Assembly: GCA_947259815.1 (NCBI GenBank)
Contig: CAMYNO010000282.1
Location: 1 to 5,449, forward strand
Direction: 5' to 3'
DNA: 5,449 bases
Source: an uncultured Parvularculaceae bacterium
GTDB lineage: Bacteria > Pseudomonadota > Alphaproteobacteria > Caulobacterales > Parvularculaceae
Under the pieces are notes generated by a model. It saw only the letters and a program-made list of their open reading frames with translations, did not search any database and was not told where the DNA came from. This document shows, one piece after another, positions 1 to 5,449 of the stretch; position 1 is the stretch's first letter, and every line of letters starts with the position of its first letter. Both the position numbers and the translations under genes were made by a program.

Positions 1-2
1 AT

Positions 3-464
3 GTCGAGGGCCATTTACGCGTGCGCGGCCCGGCGGTGCTGGAACGTTATTTCGGTCATGAAGAACCGGCCATCAATGCGGCCGGCTGGTTCAATACTGG
101 CGATCTTGCACAAATCGACTCCGCAGGAAACGTCACCATCACCGGACGCGCCAAAGACCTGATCAAGTCGGGTGGCGAATGGATCAACCCGGCCGAAATT
201 GAAGCGGTTGTGGGGGCGCTTCCGCAAGTTTCTCTGGCGGCGGTAATCGGCCGGCCGGATCCCAAATGGGGGGAACGGCCCATCCTCCTCGTTGAACTGG
301 CCGAGAGTCATACAGTTACCGATGAGGAACTATTATCCCCCCTGCACGACAAGGTGGCGTCGTGGTGGATCCCGGACGCCGTTGTGCGCCTACAGAATAT
401 GCCGTTGGGAACGACCGGCAAGATTGACAAAATACGGCTGAAGTCTGAGTACAGTCAGGGATGA
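3..464 (+). CDS. Fatty acyl-CoA synthetase (AMP-forming), AlkK-like, C-terminal part
   Basis: This is the 3' end of an adenylate-forming ligase that activates fatty acids to acyl-CoA with ATP and CoA. The reading frame is open from the window edge, so the gene starts outside; 153 residues remain of a family usually about 540 long. Visible motifs, numbered from the first full codon, are GWFNTGD (28-34, end of the large domain), GRAKDLIKSGGEWI (48-61, the hinge into the small C-terminal domain) and PLGTTGK (134-140), whose K140 matches the catalytic lysine of the adenylation step. The SGGEWI, PKWGERP and WWIPD segments resemble AlkK-type medium/long-chain ligases from memory; the chain length preferred cannot be read from this fragment. 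The C-terminus looks complete. It is on the same strand as the tetR gene, 55 bp upstream of it. Confidence 0.93.
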   Translation, partial: VEGHLRVRGPAVLERYFGHEEPAINAAGWFNTGDLAQIDSAGNVTITGRAKDLIKSGGEWINPAEIEAVVGALPQVSLAAVIGRPDPKWGERPILLVELAESHTVTDEELLSPLHDKVASWWIPDAVVRLQNMPLGTTGKIDKIRLKSEYSQG

Positions 465-493
465 GCAAGGCCGCTCAACGCCACGGCCTTGCT
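464..493 (+). terminator. Perfect 10-bp hairpin directly after the acyl-CoA synthetase stop
   Basis: AGCAAGGCCG (464-473) and CGGCCTTGCT (484-493) are exact reverse complements around a 10-nt loop. The stem begins at the last base of the stop codon. The following bases (ttcgcaattattt) are only weakly T-rich, so this is a poor classic intrinsic terminator. It could instead stabilise the 3' end of the upstream mRNA, or be an operator for the adjacent TetR protein. Its position just past a stop favours termination. Confidence 0.5.
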
Positions 494-519
494 TCGCAAT
501 TATTTCGGGACGCCGTATT

Positions 520-1218
520 TTGACTGCCGCCACGACCACGAAACGCAAAAGACAGACGAAAGCGGAACAACGCGCTGAATCGATCGAGCAAATTCTCGAC
601 AAGGCGGAATTCCTTTTTTCCAAGCGCGGCTTTCATGGCGTCACATTGAAAGACGTCGCAAAGGGCGTCGGCGTTCATCACACGCTTCTTCACTATTATT
701 TCAAGGATAAGCGAGCCTTGTTCGACGCTGTCTTTGAGCGCCGGGCGCCGGTCTCAAGAGAGCGCCGGATGAAAGCGCTTGACGAGTATGAAAGGGAAAC
801 GAACGGGAAGCCAACCGTTGAAGGCGCCCTGCGTGTTTTTCTCAATACCGACTTCGATCTTTATATCGACGGCGGCGACGAGTGGAAAAACGGCCTTGCA
901 CTGACCGCCCAGATCGCGAACAGCCCGGAATGGGGCGCAGAAATAATGGGCAGGAATTTCGACCCGGTGGTTTTACGCTTGATTGGAATTCTTAAAAAAG
1001 CGCTGCCGGATTGCCCGGAAGAAGATATTTTCTGGGGATATCACTTTGTGACCGGGGCCTTAATGCTCTCGCTCGCGCGCACGGGGCGGATTGACAAATT
1101 ATCGGACGGGTTGTGCAAATCTGATGATCTGCACGCTGTCAAACAGCGAATGGCCACTTTCATGGCGGCAGGCTTTCACGCGATTTGCGACCAACGCAAA
1201 ACCGAACGCGGTTCCTGA
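520..1218 (+). CDS. TetR/AcrR-family transcriptional regulator
   Basis: A 232-residue one-component regulator, a typical TetR length. The N-terminus is basic (KRKRQTK). The DNA-binding helix-turn-helix follows: ILDKAEFLFSKRGFHGVTL (25-43), then KDVAKGVGVHHTLLHYYF (44-61), with the usual FKDKRALFDAV helix after it (61-71). The remainder (about 80-225) is a helical ligand-binding and dimerisation domain; the ligand cannot be predicted. The start is TTG: upstream to the in-frame TGA at 439-441 there is no ATG, GTG or TTG, and the next methionine (residue 84) lies beyond the helix-turn-helix. A weak CGGGA sits about 9 nt upstream. Such proteins usually repress neighbouring genes and themselves. 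Candidate targets are the fatty-acid gene before it and the secreted protein and macAB after it. Family confidence is high, target confidence low. Confidence 0.93.
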   Translation: MTAATTTKRKRQTKAEQRAESIEQILDKAEFLFSKRGFHGVTLKDVAKGVGVHHTLLHYYFKDKRALFDAVFERRAPVSRERRMKALDEYERETNGKPTVEGALRVFLNTDFDLYIDGGDEWKNGLALTAQIANSPEWGAEIMGRNFDPVVLRLIGILKKALPDCPEEDIFWGYHFVTGALMLSLARTGRIDKLSDGLCKSDDLHAVKQRMATFMAAGFHAICDQRKTERGS

Positions 1219-1227
1219 TCCGCGTTC
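1204..1227 (+). terminator. Stem-loop spanning the tetR stop codon
   Basis: GAACGCGG (1204-1211) pairs perfectly with CCGCGTTC (1220-1227) across an 8-nt loop that contains the TGA stop. No T-run follows (next bases ccaatcctg), so it does not meet the intrinsic-terminator pattern. It may be a 3'-end stabilising stem or chance pairing in GC-rich DNA. Confidence 0.3.
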
Positions 1228-1313
1228 CAATCCTGATGTCGCGCCGCCAGCGCATCGGGGGTTATTCGGTACGCCGGCGCCGCAGTTGACGCACAGCTTA
1301 TACATCGACCTCA

Positions 1314-1328
1314 GTGCGCGTCGCGCAC
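1314..1328. promoter_or_regulatory. Perfect 15-bp palindrome, candidate operator
   Basis: GTGCGCG (1314-1320), a central T, then CGCGCAC (1322-1328): exact 7-bp half-sites about a single base. Size and symmetry fit the binding site of a dimeric regulator such as the TetR protein whose gene ends about 95 bp upstream. No promoter elements of quality are recognisable around it, and CG-alternating palindromes can occur by chance in GC-rich DNA. The operator role is inference. Confidence 0.35.
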
Positions 1329-1545
1329 CGAACCTGCACGCAAATCTTTGTTTTAACTGGAAAATACGCCGCATACTCATCAACCGGCAACCGGTTTGAC
1401 GTCCGGGCCGGCAAGCTGTGAAGGTATGAACCCACATTCCACGGCATGGCTCGCCGCGCCATCCGCCTCAATTATGTCGCGAAAAAAACGCCAAATGACC
1501 TCCCGCCGCCGCGACGGTTTTTGCACCGTCCATACGTTTCAGTGA

Positions 1546-1580
1546 TGTGAGAAAGTCCGCTGAGGGGGCTCTTACTCACA
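1546..1580 (+). promoter_or_regulatory. Imperfect hairpin just upstream of the secreted-protein ribosome binding site
   Basis: TGTGAG (1546-1551) pairs with CTCACA (1575-1580). After one A-A mismatch the stem continues with AAG (1553-1555) against CTT (1571-1573), enclosing a 15-nt G-rich loop. The GGAG ribosome binding site (1583-1586) starts 3 nt after the stem. If transcribed it would be a 5'-leader structure that could affect translation or mRNA stability. The half-sites are too far apart for a CRP-type operator. Confidence 0.25.
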
Positions 1581-1592
1581 GTGGAGATAGAA

Positions 1593-2027
1593 ATGATGGC
1601 TAAAAAATTGACATTGAGCCTCCTGGGCGCGGGAATTGCGCTTGGCATGACCATTCCGGCGCTTGCGCAAAATTACGACAGGCACGGCGCCAGTCAGAAT
1701 TCAAAAACCGCCTATTCGCATGACACCCGCCACGATACCCGGCAATCGCAATATGACCGCCGGAATAATGGATCCTGGGAAAATGACCGTCGCCATCACA
1801 ACAATAGCGCCGCCAGCAAACGGAGCGTCAAAAGGCTCTCCTTTAACACCCGTCACCGCGCCACAATTTTCCTCACCATGGAGACCTTCCGCAGTCGCGG
1901 GAAACTGCAGAACGTCTGCACAGTAACCGTCCGTGGGCCGCAATCCCGGCTGGTGCCAAAACAACGGCTTCGCCAGATTGCACGCAACAATTGTTCGCGG
2001 CGGGCGCAGATTCGGATTAATACCTGA
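1593..2027 (+). CDS. Predicted secreted basic protein of unknown function
   Basis: A 144-residue protein I do not assign to a named family. It starts with a clear Sec signal peptide: MMAKK, a hydrophobic core (about 6-22) and an ALA|Q cleavage site after residue 25, so it should be exported to the periplasm or beyond. Residues 26-85 are low-complexity, hydrophilic and rich in His, Arg, Asn and Asp, including two HDTR copies in tandem (43-50) and an RRHHNN run. Residues 86-144 look folded, with NVCTVTVRGP (107-116) and RQIARNNCSRRAQI (127-140); the two cysteines (109, 134) could form a disulphide. The mature protein is strongly basic. GGAG at 1583-1586 lies 6 nt before ATG 1593 (9 nt before ATG 1596), which I prefer to GTG 1581, as that codon overlaps the ribosome binding site. 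It lies between tetR and macAB on the same strand. Metal or polyanion binding is possible but only suggested by composition. Confidence 0.75.
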   Translation: MMAKKLTLSLLGAGIALGMTIPALAQNYDRHGASQNSKTAYSHDTRHDTRQSQYDRRNNGSWENDRRHHNNSAASKRSVKRLSFNTRHRATIFLTMETFRSRGKLQNVCTVTVRGPQSRLVPKQRLRQIARNNCSRRAQIRINT

Positions 2028-2048
2028 TCGGGATACTTAACCAAGAAA

Positions 2049-2078
2049 AAGCGCTGGCAATGAAGTGAGCCAGCGCTT
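2049..2078. terminator. Intrinsic-terminator-like hairpin between the secreted-protein gene and macA
   Basis: AAGCGCTGGC (2049-2058) and GCCAGCGCTT (2069-2078) are perfect reverse complements with a 10-nt loop. On the + strand the tail is TTCATCCTTTT, a broken T-run; on the - strand the stem is followed by TTTTTCTTGG, a better one. It lies 21 bp after the secreted-protein stop, so it most likely ends that transcript, at least partly. If fully effective, macA would need its own promoter in 2079-2121, where none is obvious. Confidence 0.72.
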
Positions 2079-2121
2079 CATCCTTTTGGATCACGATCTC
2101 AATTTAGGAAAGCCCAGTCGC

Positions 2122-3495
2122 ATGGCTACTCACAAGAAACGCGCAATGCCAACAAAGGCAATCATCATCGGCGCCATACTGGCCATTTCAGCCGGCTCGT
2201 TTTTCTATCTAAAAACTCGCGATACGCAGCCCAAATTTCAAACCGCTGAAATATCGCGCGGCAATATTGAGGTGACGATCTCTGCGGCGGGCAAGATTCA
2301 GCCGAAAAACTTCGTTGATGTCGGCGCACAGGTATCCGGACAGCTCGAAGAATTCCTCGTTGAAGTTGGCGATCACGTTGAAAAAGGCGACTTACTGGCG
2401 GAGATCGACGAAACGCTCGCCAAAACCAAAGTTGAGGCTGACCGCGCGCAGTTGAAAGAACTGCAAGCCTCTTTCGCACAACAAGAAGCGTCGCTTGAAC
2501 TGTCAAAAGCAAACTATGCGCGCGCGGATATGCTGTTTAAGGCGGACGCAATCTCGCAAGCGGAATATCAGGCGGCGGTAGCTGATCGAAAGATTGCCTC
2601 CGCCCGGCTGACCCAGTTGGAAGCGCAGATAGAGCGGCAGAACTCAACCTTGGAAGCCGATCTCGCAACGCTGGAGTTTACGAAAATCTATGCGCCAATG
2701 TCAGGCACAGTAGTTTCGCAAGCGGCCGTCGAAGGCCAAACGCTTAACGCCAATCAAACAACGCCAACAATTTTGCGCATCGCCGATCTTTCAGTGATGA
2801 CCGTAGAGGCCGACGTTTCTGAGGCCGATGTGTTGCGTGTCACGCCGGGTCAGGAAGCGTATTTTACAACACTCGGCGGCGGCAAAACAAAGTGGCGAAC
2901 ATCAGTTCGTCAGGTTTTGCCGCAACCGGAAGTGCTGAACGACGTTGTCCTCTACAAGGTCTTGCTCGATATCGCTAATGATGCGGAAACCCTCAAACCG
3001 GAAATGACGGCACAGGTCTTTTTCATTTCCGGCGCCGCCGAAAACGCCGTCATTGCGCCAGTTGCCGCACTACGGGACACGCGCACGCGCCGCGGCCAAC
3101 CCGATCAAGGCAGTACCGACGGGACGGGCGACCAGGCGCGCCCTCGCCGCCAGCAACCCGGCAGCGTAATGGCCGCACAAGCCAGTGAGCCCGGCAGTAA
3201 TCAGGACACCGATAAAATGAGACGTAATGGCCGCCGCGCAGCGATGCGCGAGGCGATGGCGGCGCATCCCGACGCAGAAAGAAAGTTGGCGCTGGTGATG
3301 ACCGATAAAGAACCGTCGCCGCGTCCTGTCCTGGTTGGTCTCACAAACCGCACGCAAGCCGAGATCCTGTACGGGCTCGAACCCGGCGATATTGTCATCA
3401 CCGGCGAGGTTCAGGCGAACCAGGCCGCCGCCCGCACAGATAACAACGCACGCGCAAACCGCCCGCCCCGCATGGGCCGGCGCGGCCCGCGCTAG
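2122..3495 (+). CDS. macA: MacA-like periplasmic adaptor subunit of an ABC efflux pump
   Basis: A 457-residue HlyD/MacA-family membrane fusion protein linking MacB to an outer-membrane channel. In order: a basic N-terminus and a membrane anchor (about 11-30); a first lipoyl/barrel half with VDVGAQVSGQL (65-75) and GDHVEKGDLLAEID (83-96); a coiled-coil hairpin (about 98-185); IYAPMSGTVVSQAAVEGQT (189-207), the second lipoyl half; TPTILRIADLSVMTVEADVSEADV (214-237) and VLPQPEVLNDVVLY (265-278), close to E. coli MacA as I recall it. Q212 appears to match the E. coli gating glutamine. E. coli MacA is 371 residues; the excess is mostly a polar Arg/Gln/Gly-rich insert (about 318-388) and a basic tail (about 437-457). 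ATG 2122, with AGGAA 11 nt upstream, is preferred over GTG 2065, which falls inside the hairpin loop and would add 19 residues before the anchor. ATG 2146 is a further alternative. macB follows after 12 bp. Confidence 0.92.
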   Translation: MATHKKRAMPTKAIIIGAILAISAGSFFYLKTRDTQPKFQTAEISRGNIEVTISAAGKIQPKNFVDVGAQVSGQLEEFLVEVGDHVEKGDLLAEIDETLAKTKVEADRAQLKELQASFAQQEASLELSKANYARADMLFKADAISQAEYQAAVADRKIASARLTQLEAQIERQNSTLEADLATLEFTKIYAPMSGTVVSQAAVEGQTLNANQTTPTILRIADLSVMTVEADVSEADVLRVTPGQEAYFTTLGGGKTKWRTSVRQVLPQPEVLNDVVLYKVLLDIANDAETLKPEMTAQVFFISGAAENAVIAPVAALRDTRTRRGQPDQGSTDGTGDQARPRRQQPGSVMAAQASEPGSNQDTDKMRRNGRRAAMREAMAAHPDAERKLALVMTDKEPSPRPVLVGLTNRTQAEILYGLEPGDIVITGEVQANQAAARTDNNARANRPPRMGRRGPR

Positions 3496-3499
3496 GGAG
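3495..3499 (+). promoter_or_regulatory. Ribosome binding site fixing the macB TTG start
   Basis: GGGAG overlaps the last base of the macA TAG stop and lies 8 nt before TTG 3508. The macA stop is in the same frame as macB, so the start must lie after 3495. The only usable start codon before the Walker A motif with this spacing is TTG 3508. The overlap suggests translational coupling of macA and macB. Confidence 0.75.
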
Positions 3500-3507
3500 A
3501 GTGCGTC

Positions 3508-5439
3508 TTGGTTTCTCTTATTGAGCTCAATAATGTCACACGGGTTTACGGCCATGGCGAGGCGGAAGTGCGCGCGCTGGATGGCGTAAGCCTTACCGTC
3601 GAAGCCGGCGAATTCGTCGCTATCGTCGGACAGTCCGGGTCCGGAAAATCTACGCTGATGAATATCATCGGCTGTCTTGACCGCCCCACCTCCGGCGCCT
3701 ACCGCGTCGGCGGCGCCGATATCGCGACACTCGATCCTGACGAACTTGCCGGCCTGCGCCGCGATACGTTCGGATTTGTGTTTCAACGCTATAATCTTTT
3801 GTCGACAGTATCCGCCGCGGAGAATGTCGAGATTCCTGCAATCTATGCCGGCCATCCTCTCGATGCGCGCAAAACCCGTTCCCATGAACTGCTGACGAAA
3901 CTTGGTATTGGCGATCGTGGTCATCACAAGCCAGCCGAGCTATCGGGCGGCCAGCAACAACGGGTCGCCGTCGCCCGCGCCTTGATGAATGACGCGGAGG
4001 TTATTCTTGCCGATGAGCCGACAGGCGCCCTGGATTCCGGATCAAGTGCGGAGCTGCTGGCGCTGCTCGAAGAACTGCACGCAGCCGGACGCACGATTAT
4101 TTTAATTACGCACGATAAATCGGTCGCAGCCCGCGCACGCCGTGTGATTGAAATCGCCGACGGTAAAATCACCTCCGACACCGGCGCTGTCGCCAGCGAA
4201 CTAGCCTCTCCTGCAAGTAAAAAATTCAATCACGCGCCGTCATTGTGGCTGCAAATGAGCGAAGCGGTAAAAATGGCGTTTCGATCGCTTCGGTCTAACC
4301 TCTTCAGAACCGCGCTTACGTTGCTTGGCGTGGTCATCGGCGTCTCGGCCGTCGTCGCGATGCTCGCGATTGGCGAGGGCAGCCAGAAACAGGTCGTTCA
4401 AAGTATCGAAACCATGGGCGCTAATTTGTTGTTTGTGCGCCCGGGCGCACCGGGCACGCGTATGCGCGGCGCGGCCATCGCCACTCTCACCATTGAAGAC
4501 GGTGAACGCCTGGCGGAACTCGACAACATCGTCGCAGCCGTACCAACCCGTTCAGGGCGCGAAACATTGCGCGTCGGCGAAACCGACTATCAAACCTCTA
4601 TCGACGGCGTTTCCGCCGCCTGGCCGCTTGCGCAAAACTGGCCAATGGCCAATGGCGCATTCTTTACCGAGGATGATGAAATACGACGTTCGGCGGTTGT
4701 TGTACTCGGCGCTACGGTCGCCGGAAATCTTTTTTCCAACCCGCAATCGGCCATTGGCGAATATGTCTTTATCGGCGGCGCACCATTTGAAGTCGCAGGC
4801 ATACTCTCGCCAAGGGGAGCGACGGCATGGGGCCGGGACATGGACGATATCGCGCTCGTGCCGCTGACAACGGGGCTAATGCGCTTGTTCGGACAACAAT
4901 ACCTTTCCTCGATCACGCTGGCGGTGGACGACACCACACGCATCAGCGAAACCGAAACCGTGGCGCATAGCCTCCTTCTTTCCCGTCACGGTACGGAGGA
5001 TTTTCAGTTGCGCAACACCGCTTCGCTTCTTGAATCCGTTGAGGAAACGCAGAACGCTTTTTCGATACTCCTCGGCTCGATTGCCGCTATATCGCTCATT
5101 GTTGGCGGAATTGGCGTCATGAATATCATGCTGGTCAGCGTAAGCGAACGCACCCGTGAGATCGGCGTACGCATGGCGACCGGTGCGCGTCGCTCGGACA
5201 TCATGATGCAATTCAATACAGAAGCGCTCGTCGTCGGCGGGCTTGGCGGCGTCCTAGGCGTCTTGATCGGGTTGGGCGTCGCTATAACGCTTGGCGCGAC
5301 AGGCATGTCGATCGCGATAACGCCAGCGCCGGCGATGCTGGCTTTCAGTTCCGCCCTGGCTATCGGTCTGCTGTTCGGATTCATGCCAGCACGAAAAGCA
5401 TCGCGGCTCGATCCCGTGATTGCTCTAGCGTCGGAGTAG
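3508..5439 (+). CDS. macB: MacB-like ABC transporter, fused ATPase and permease
   Basis: A 643-residue inner-membrane protein that powers MacA-dependent export with ATP, close to the roughly 648 of E. coli MacB. The N-terminal nucleotide-binding domain has Walker A GQSGSGKST (41-49), Q-loop Q93, signature LSGGQQQR (145-152), Walker B VILADE with E170 (165-170), the D-loop ALD (174-176) and H-loop H202; all key residues are intact, so it should be active. A linker (about 225-255) leads to the first membrane helix (264-288), a large periplasmic domain (about 290-512), and three helices (about 516-540, 575-597, 607-627) with the FtsX-like SERTREIGVRMATGARRSDI (546-565) between helices two and three. 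It begins at TTG behind GGGAG; the next methionine (residue 51) is past Walker A. The substrate is not readable: MacB relatives export macrolides, peptides, siderophores or lipid-linked molecules. E. coli-like order with macA supports the name. Confidence 0.95.
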   Translation: MVSLIELNNVTRVYGHGEAEVRALDGVSLTVEAGEFVAIVGQSGSGKSTLMNIIGCLDRPTSGAYRVGGADIATLDPDELAGLRRDTFGFVFQRYNLLSTVSAAENVEIPAIYAGHPLDARKTRSHELLTKLGIGDRGHHKPAELSGGQQQRVAVARALMNDAEVILADEPTGALDSGSSAELLALLEELHAAGRTIILITHDKSVAARARRVIEIADGKITSDTGAVASELASPASKKFNHAPSLWLQMSEAVKMAFRSLRSNLFRTALTLLGVVIGVSAVVAMLAIGEGSQKQVVQSIETMGANLLFVRPGAPGTRMRGAAIATLTIEDGERLAELDNIVAAVPTRSGRETLRVGETDYQTSIDGVSAAWPLAQNWPMANGAFFTEDDEIRRSAVVVLGATVAGNLFSNPQSAIGEYVFIGGAPFEVAGILSPRGATAWGRDMDDIALVPLTTGLMRLFGQQYLSSITLAVDDTTRISETETVAHSLLLSRHGTEDFQLRNTASLLESVEETQNAFSILLGSIAAISLIVGGIGVMNIMLVSVSERTREIGVRMATGARRSDIMMQFNTEALVVGGLGGVLGVLIGLGVAITLGATGMSIAITPAPAMLAFSSALAIGLLFGFMPARKASRLDPVIALASE

Positions 5440-5443
5440 TTCG

Positions 5444-5449
5444 ATGAAA
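5444..5449 (+). CDS. Probable start of the next operon gene (ATG AAA only)
   Basis: ATG AAA begins 4 bp after the macB stop. GGAG at 5433-5436, inside the last macB codons, lies 7 nt upstream, a good ribosome binding site. The tight spacing suggests a further co-translated gene, and a TolC-family outer-membrane factor would be a natural third member, but only two codons are visible and the product is unknown. Confidence 0.5.

Larger units (their letters stand above)
1219..1592. other. 374-bp gene-free region upstream of the secreted-protein gene
   Basis: I find no convincing gene on either strand; the open frames here are short and have unnatural composition. It contains a 15-bp palindrome (1314-1328), two tandem copies of CAACCGG (1381-1394), a 6-bp hairpin GACGGT/ACCGTC (1513-1518 with 1525-1530), and an imperfect stem just before the next gene (1546-1580). 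The promoter of the downstream gene should lie here, but no strong -35/-10 pair is visible. The best weak candidates are TTGCAC at 1521-1526 with TGATGT at 1543-1548 (16-bp spacer), and TTGACG at 1396-1401, which has no good -10 partner. Confidence 0.6.

Noticed and set aside
1286..1303. TTGACG (1286-1291) with TTATAC (1298-1303) as a promoter
   Set aside because: The spacer is only 6 bp, not the 16-18 bp needed for a sigma-70-type promoter.
1381..1394. Two tandem CAACCGG copies as a repeat array or CRISPR remnant
   Set aside because: Only two 7-bp units are present, without spacers or further copies; this can arise by chance.
1099..1437. 112-codon open frame on the - strand over the tetR 3' end and the intergenic region
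   Set aside because: It is largely antisense to tetR, has an Arg/Cys-rich unnatural composition, and no recognisable domain.
1546..1580. TGTGA...TCACA half-sites as a CRP/FNR operator
   Set aside because: The half-sites are separated by 25 bp, far more than the 6 bp of CRP sites; a hairpin explains the symmetry better.
1663..1926. Alternative + frame within the secreted-protein gene, considered as evidence of a frameshift
   Set aside because: The main frame is open throughout, has a signal peptide at one end and a folded-looking cysteine-containing domain at the other. The alternative is low-complexity Thr/Pro/Ala without motifs.
3070..3927. 285-codon open frame on the - strand across the macA/macB junction
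   Set aside because: It lies antisense to two well-supported genes with intact family motifs, has composition typical of a reverse-strand shadow in GC-rich DNA, and shows no recognisable domain.

Overview
The window looks like chromosomal DNA of a Gram-negative, probably alphaproteobacterial, organism. This is an inference from moderate-to-high GC, TTG starts, an AlkK-like acyl-CoA ligase and an inner-membrane/periplasmic MacAB-type exporter. I cannot name the genus. All recognisable genes lie on the + strand.

Layout. The window opens inside a fatty acyl-CoA synthetase; only the C-terminal 153 residues are present (3-464). A perfect 10-bp hairpin follows its stop codon. Next is a TetR/AcrR-family regulator starting at TTG (520-1218), with a second stem-loop around its stop codon. 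A 374-bp gene-free stretch (1219-1592) holds a perfect 15-bp palindrome, a short tandem repeat and two smaller hairpins. It leads to a 144-residue predicted secreted basic protein of unknown function (1593-2027). A perfect 10-bp terminator-like hairpin (2049-2078) separates this gene from a macA-macB pair: the periplasmic adaptor (2122-3495) and the ABC transporter ATPase/permease (3508-5439). The last six bases (5444-5449) are ATG AAA behind a good ribosome binding site, so another gene of the operon probably begins there.

How they may work together. MacA and MacB would form the inner-membrane and periplasmic parts of a tripartite, ATP-driven exporter that needs a TolC-like outer-membrane channel. 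That channel is not seen here, but could be the gene starting at 5444. The TetR protein may control the exporter, the small secreted gene or the upstream fatty-acid gene; the sequence alone does not decide.

I see no CRISPR array, mobile element, RNA gene or clearly new system. The least explained items are the small secreted protein, the 15-bp palindrome and the long low-complexity insert in MacA.
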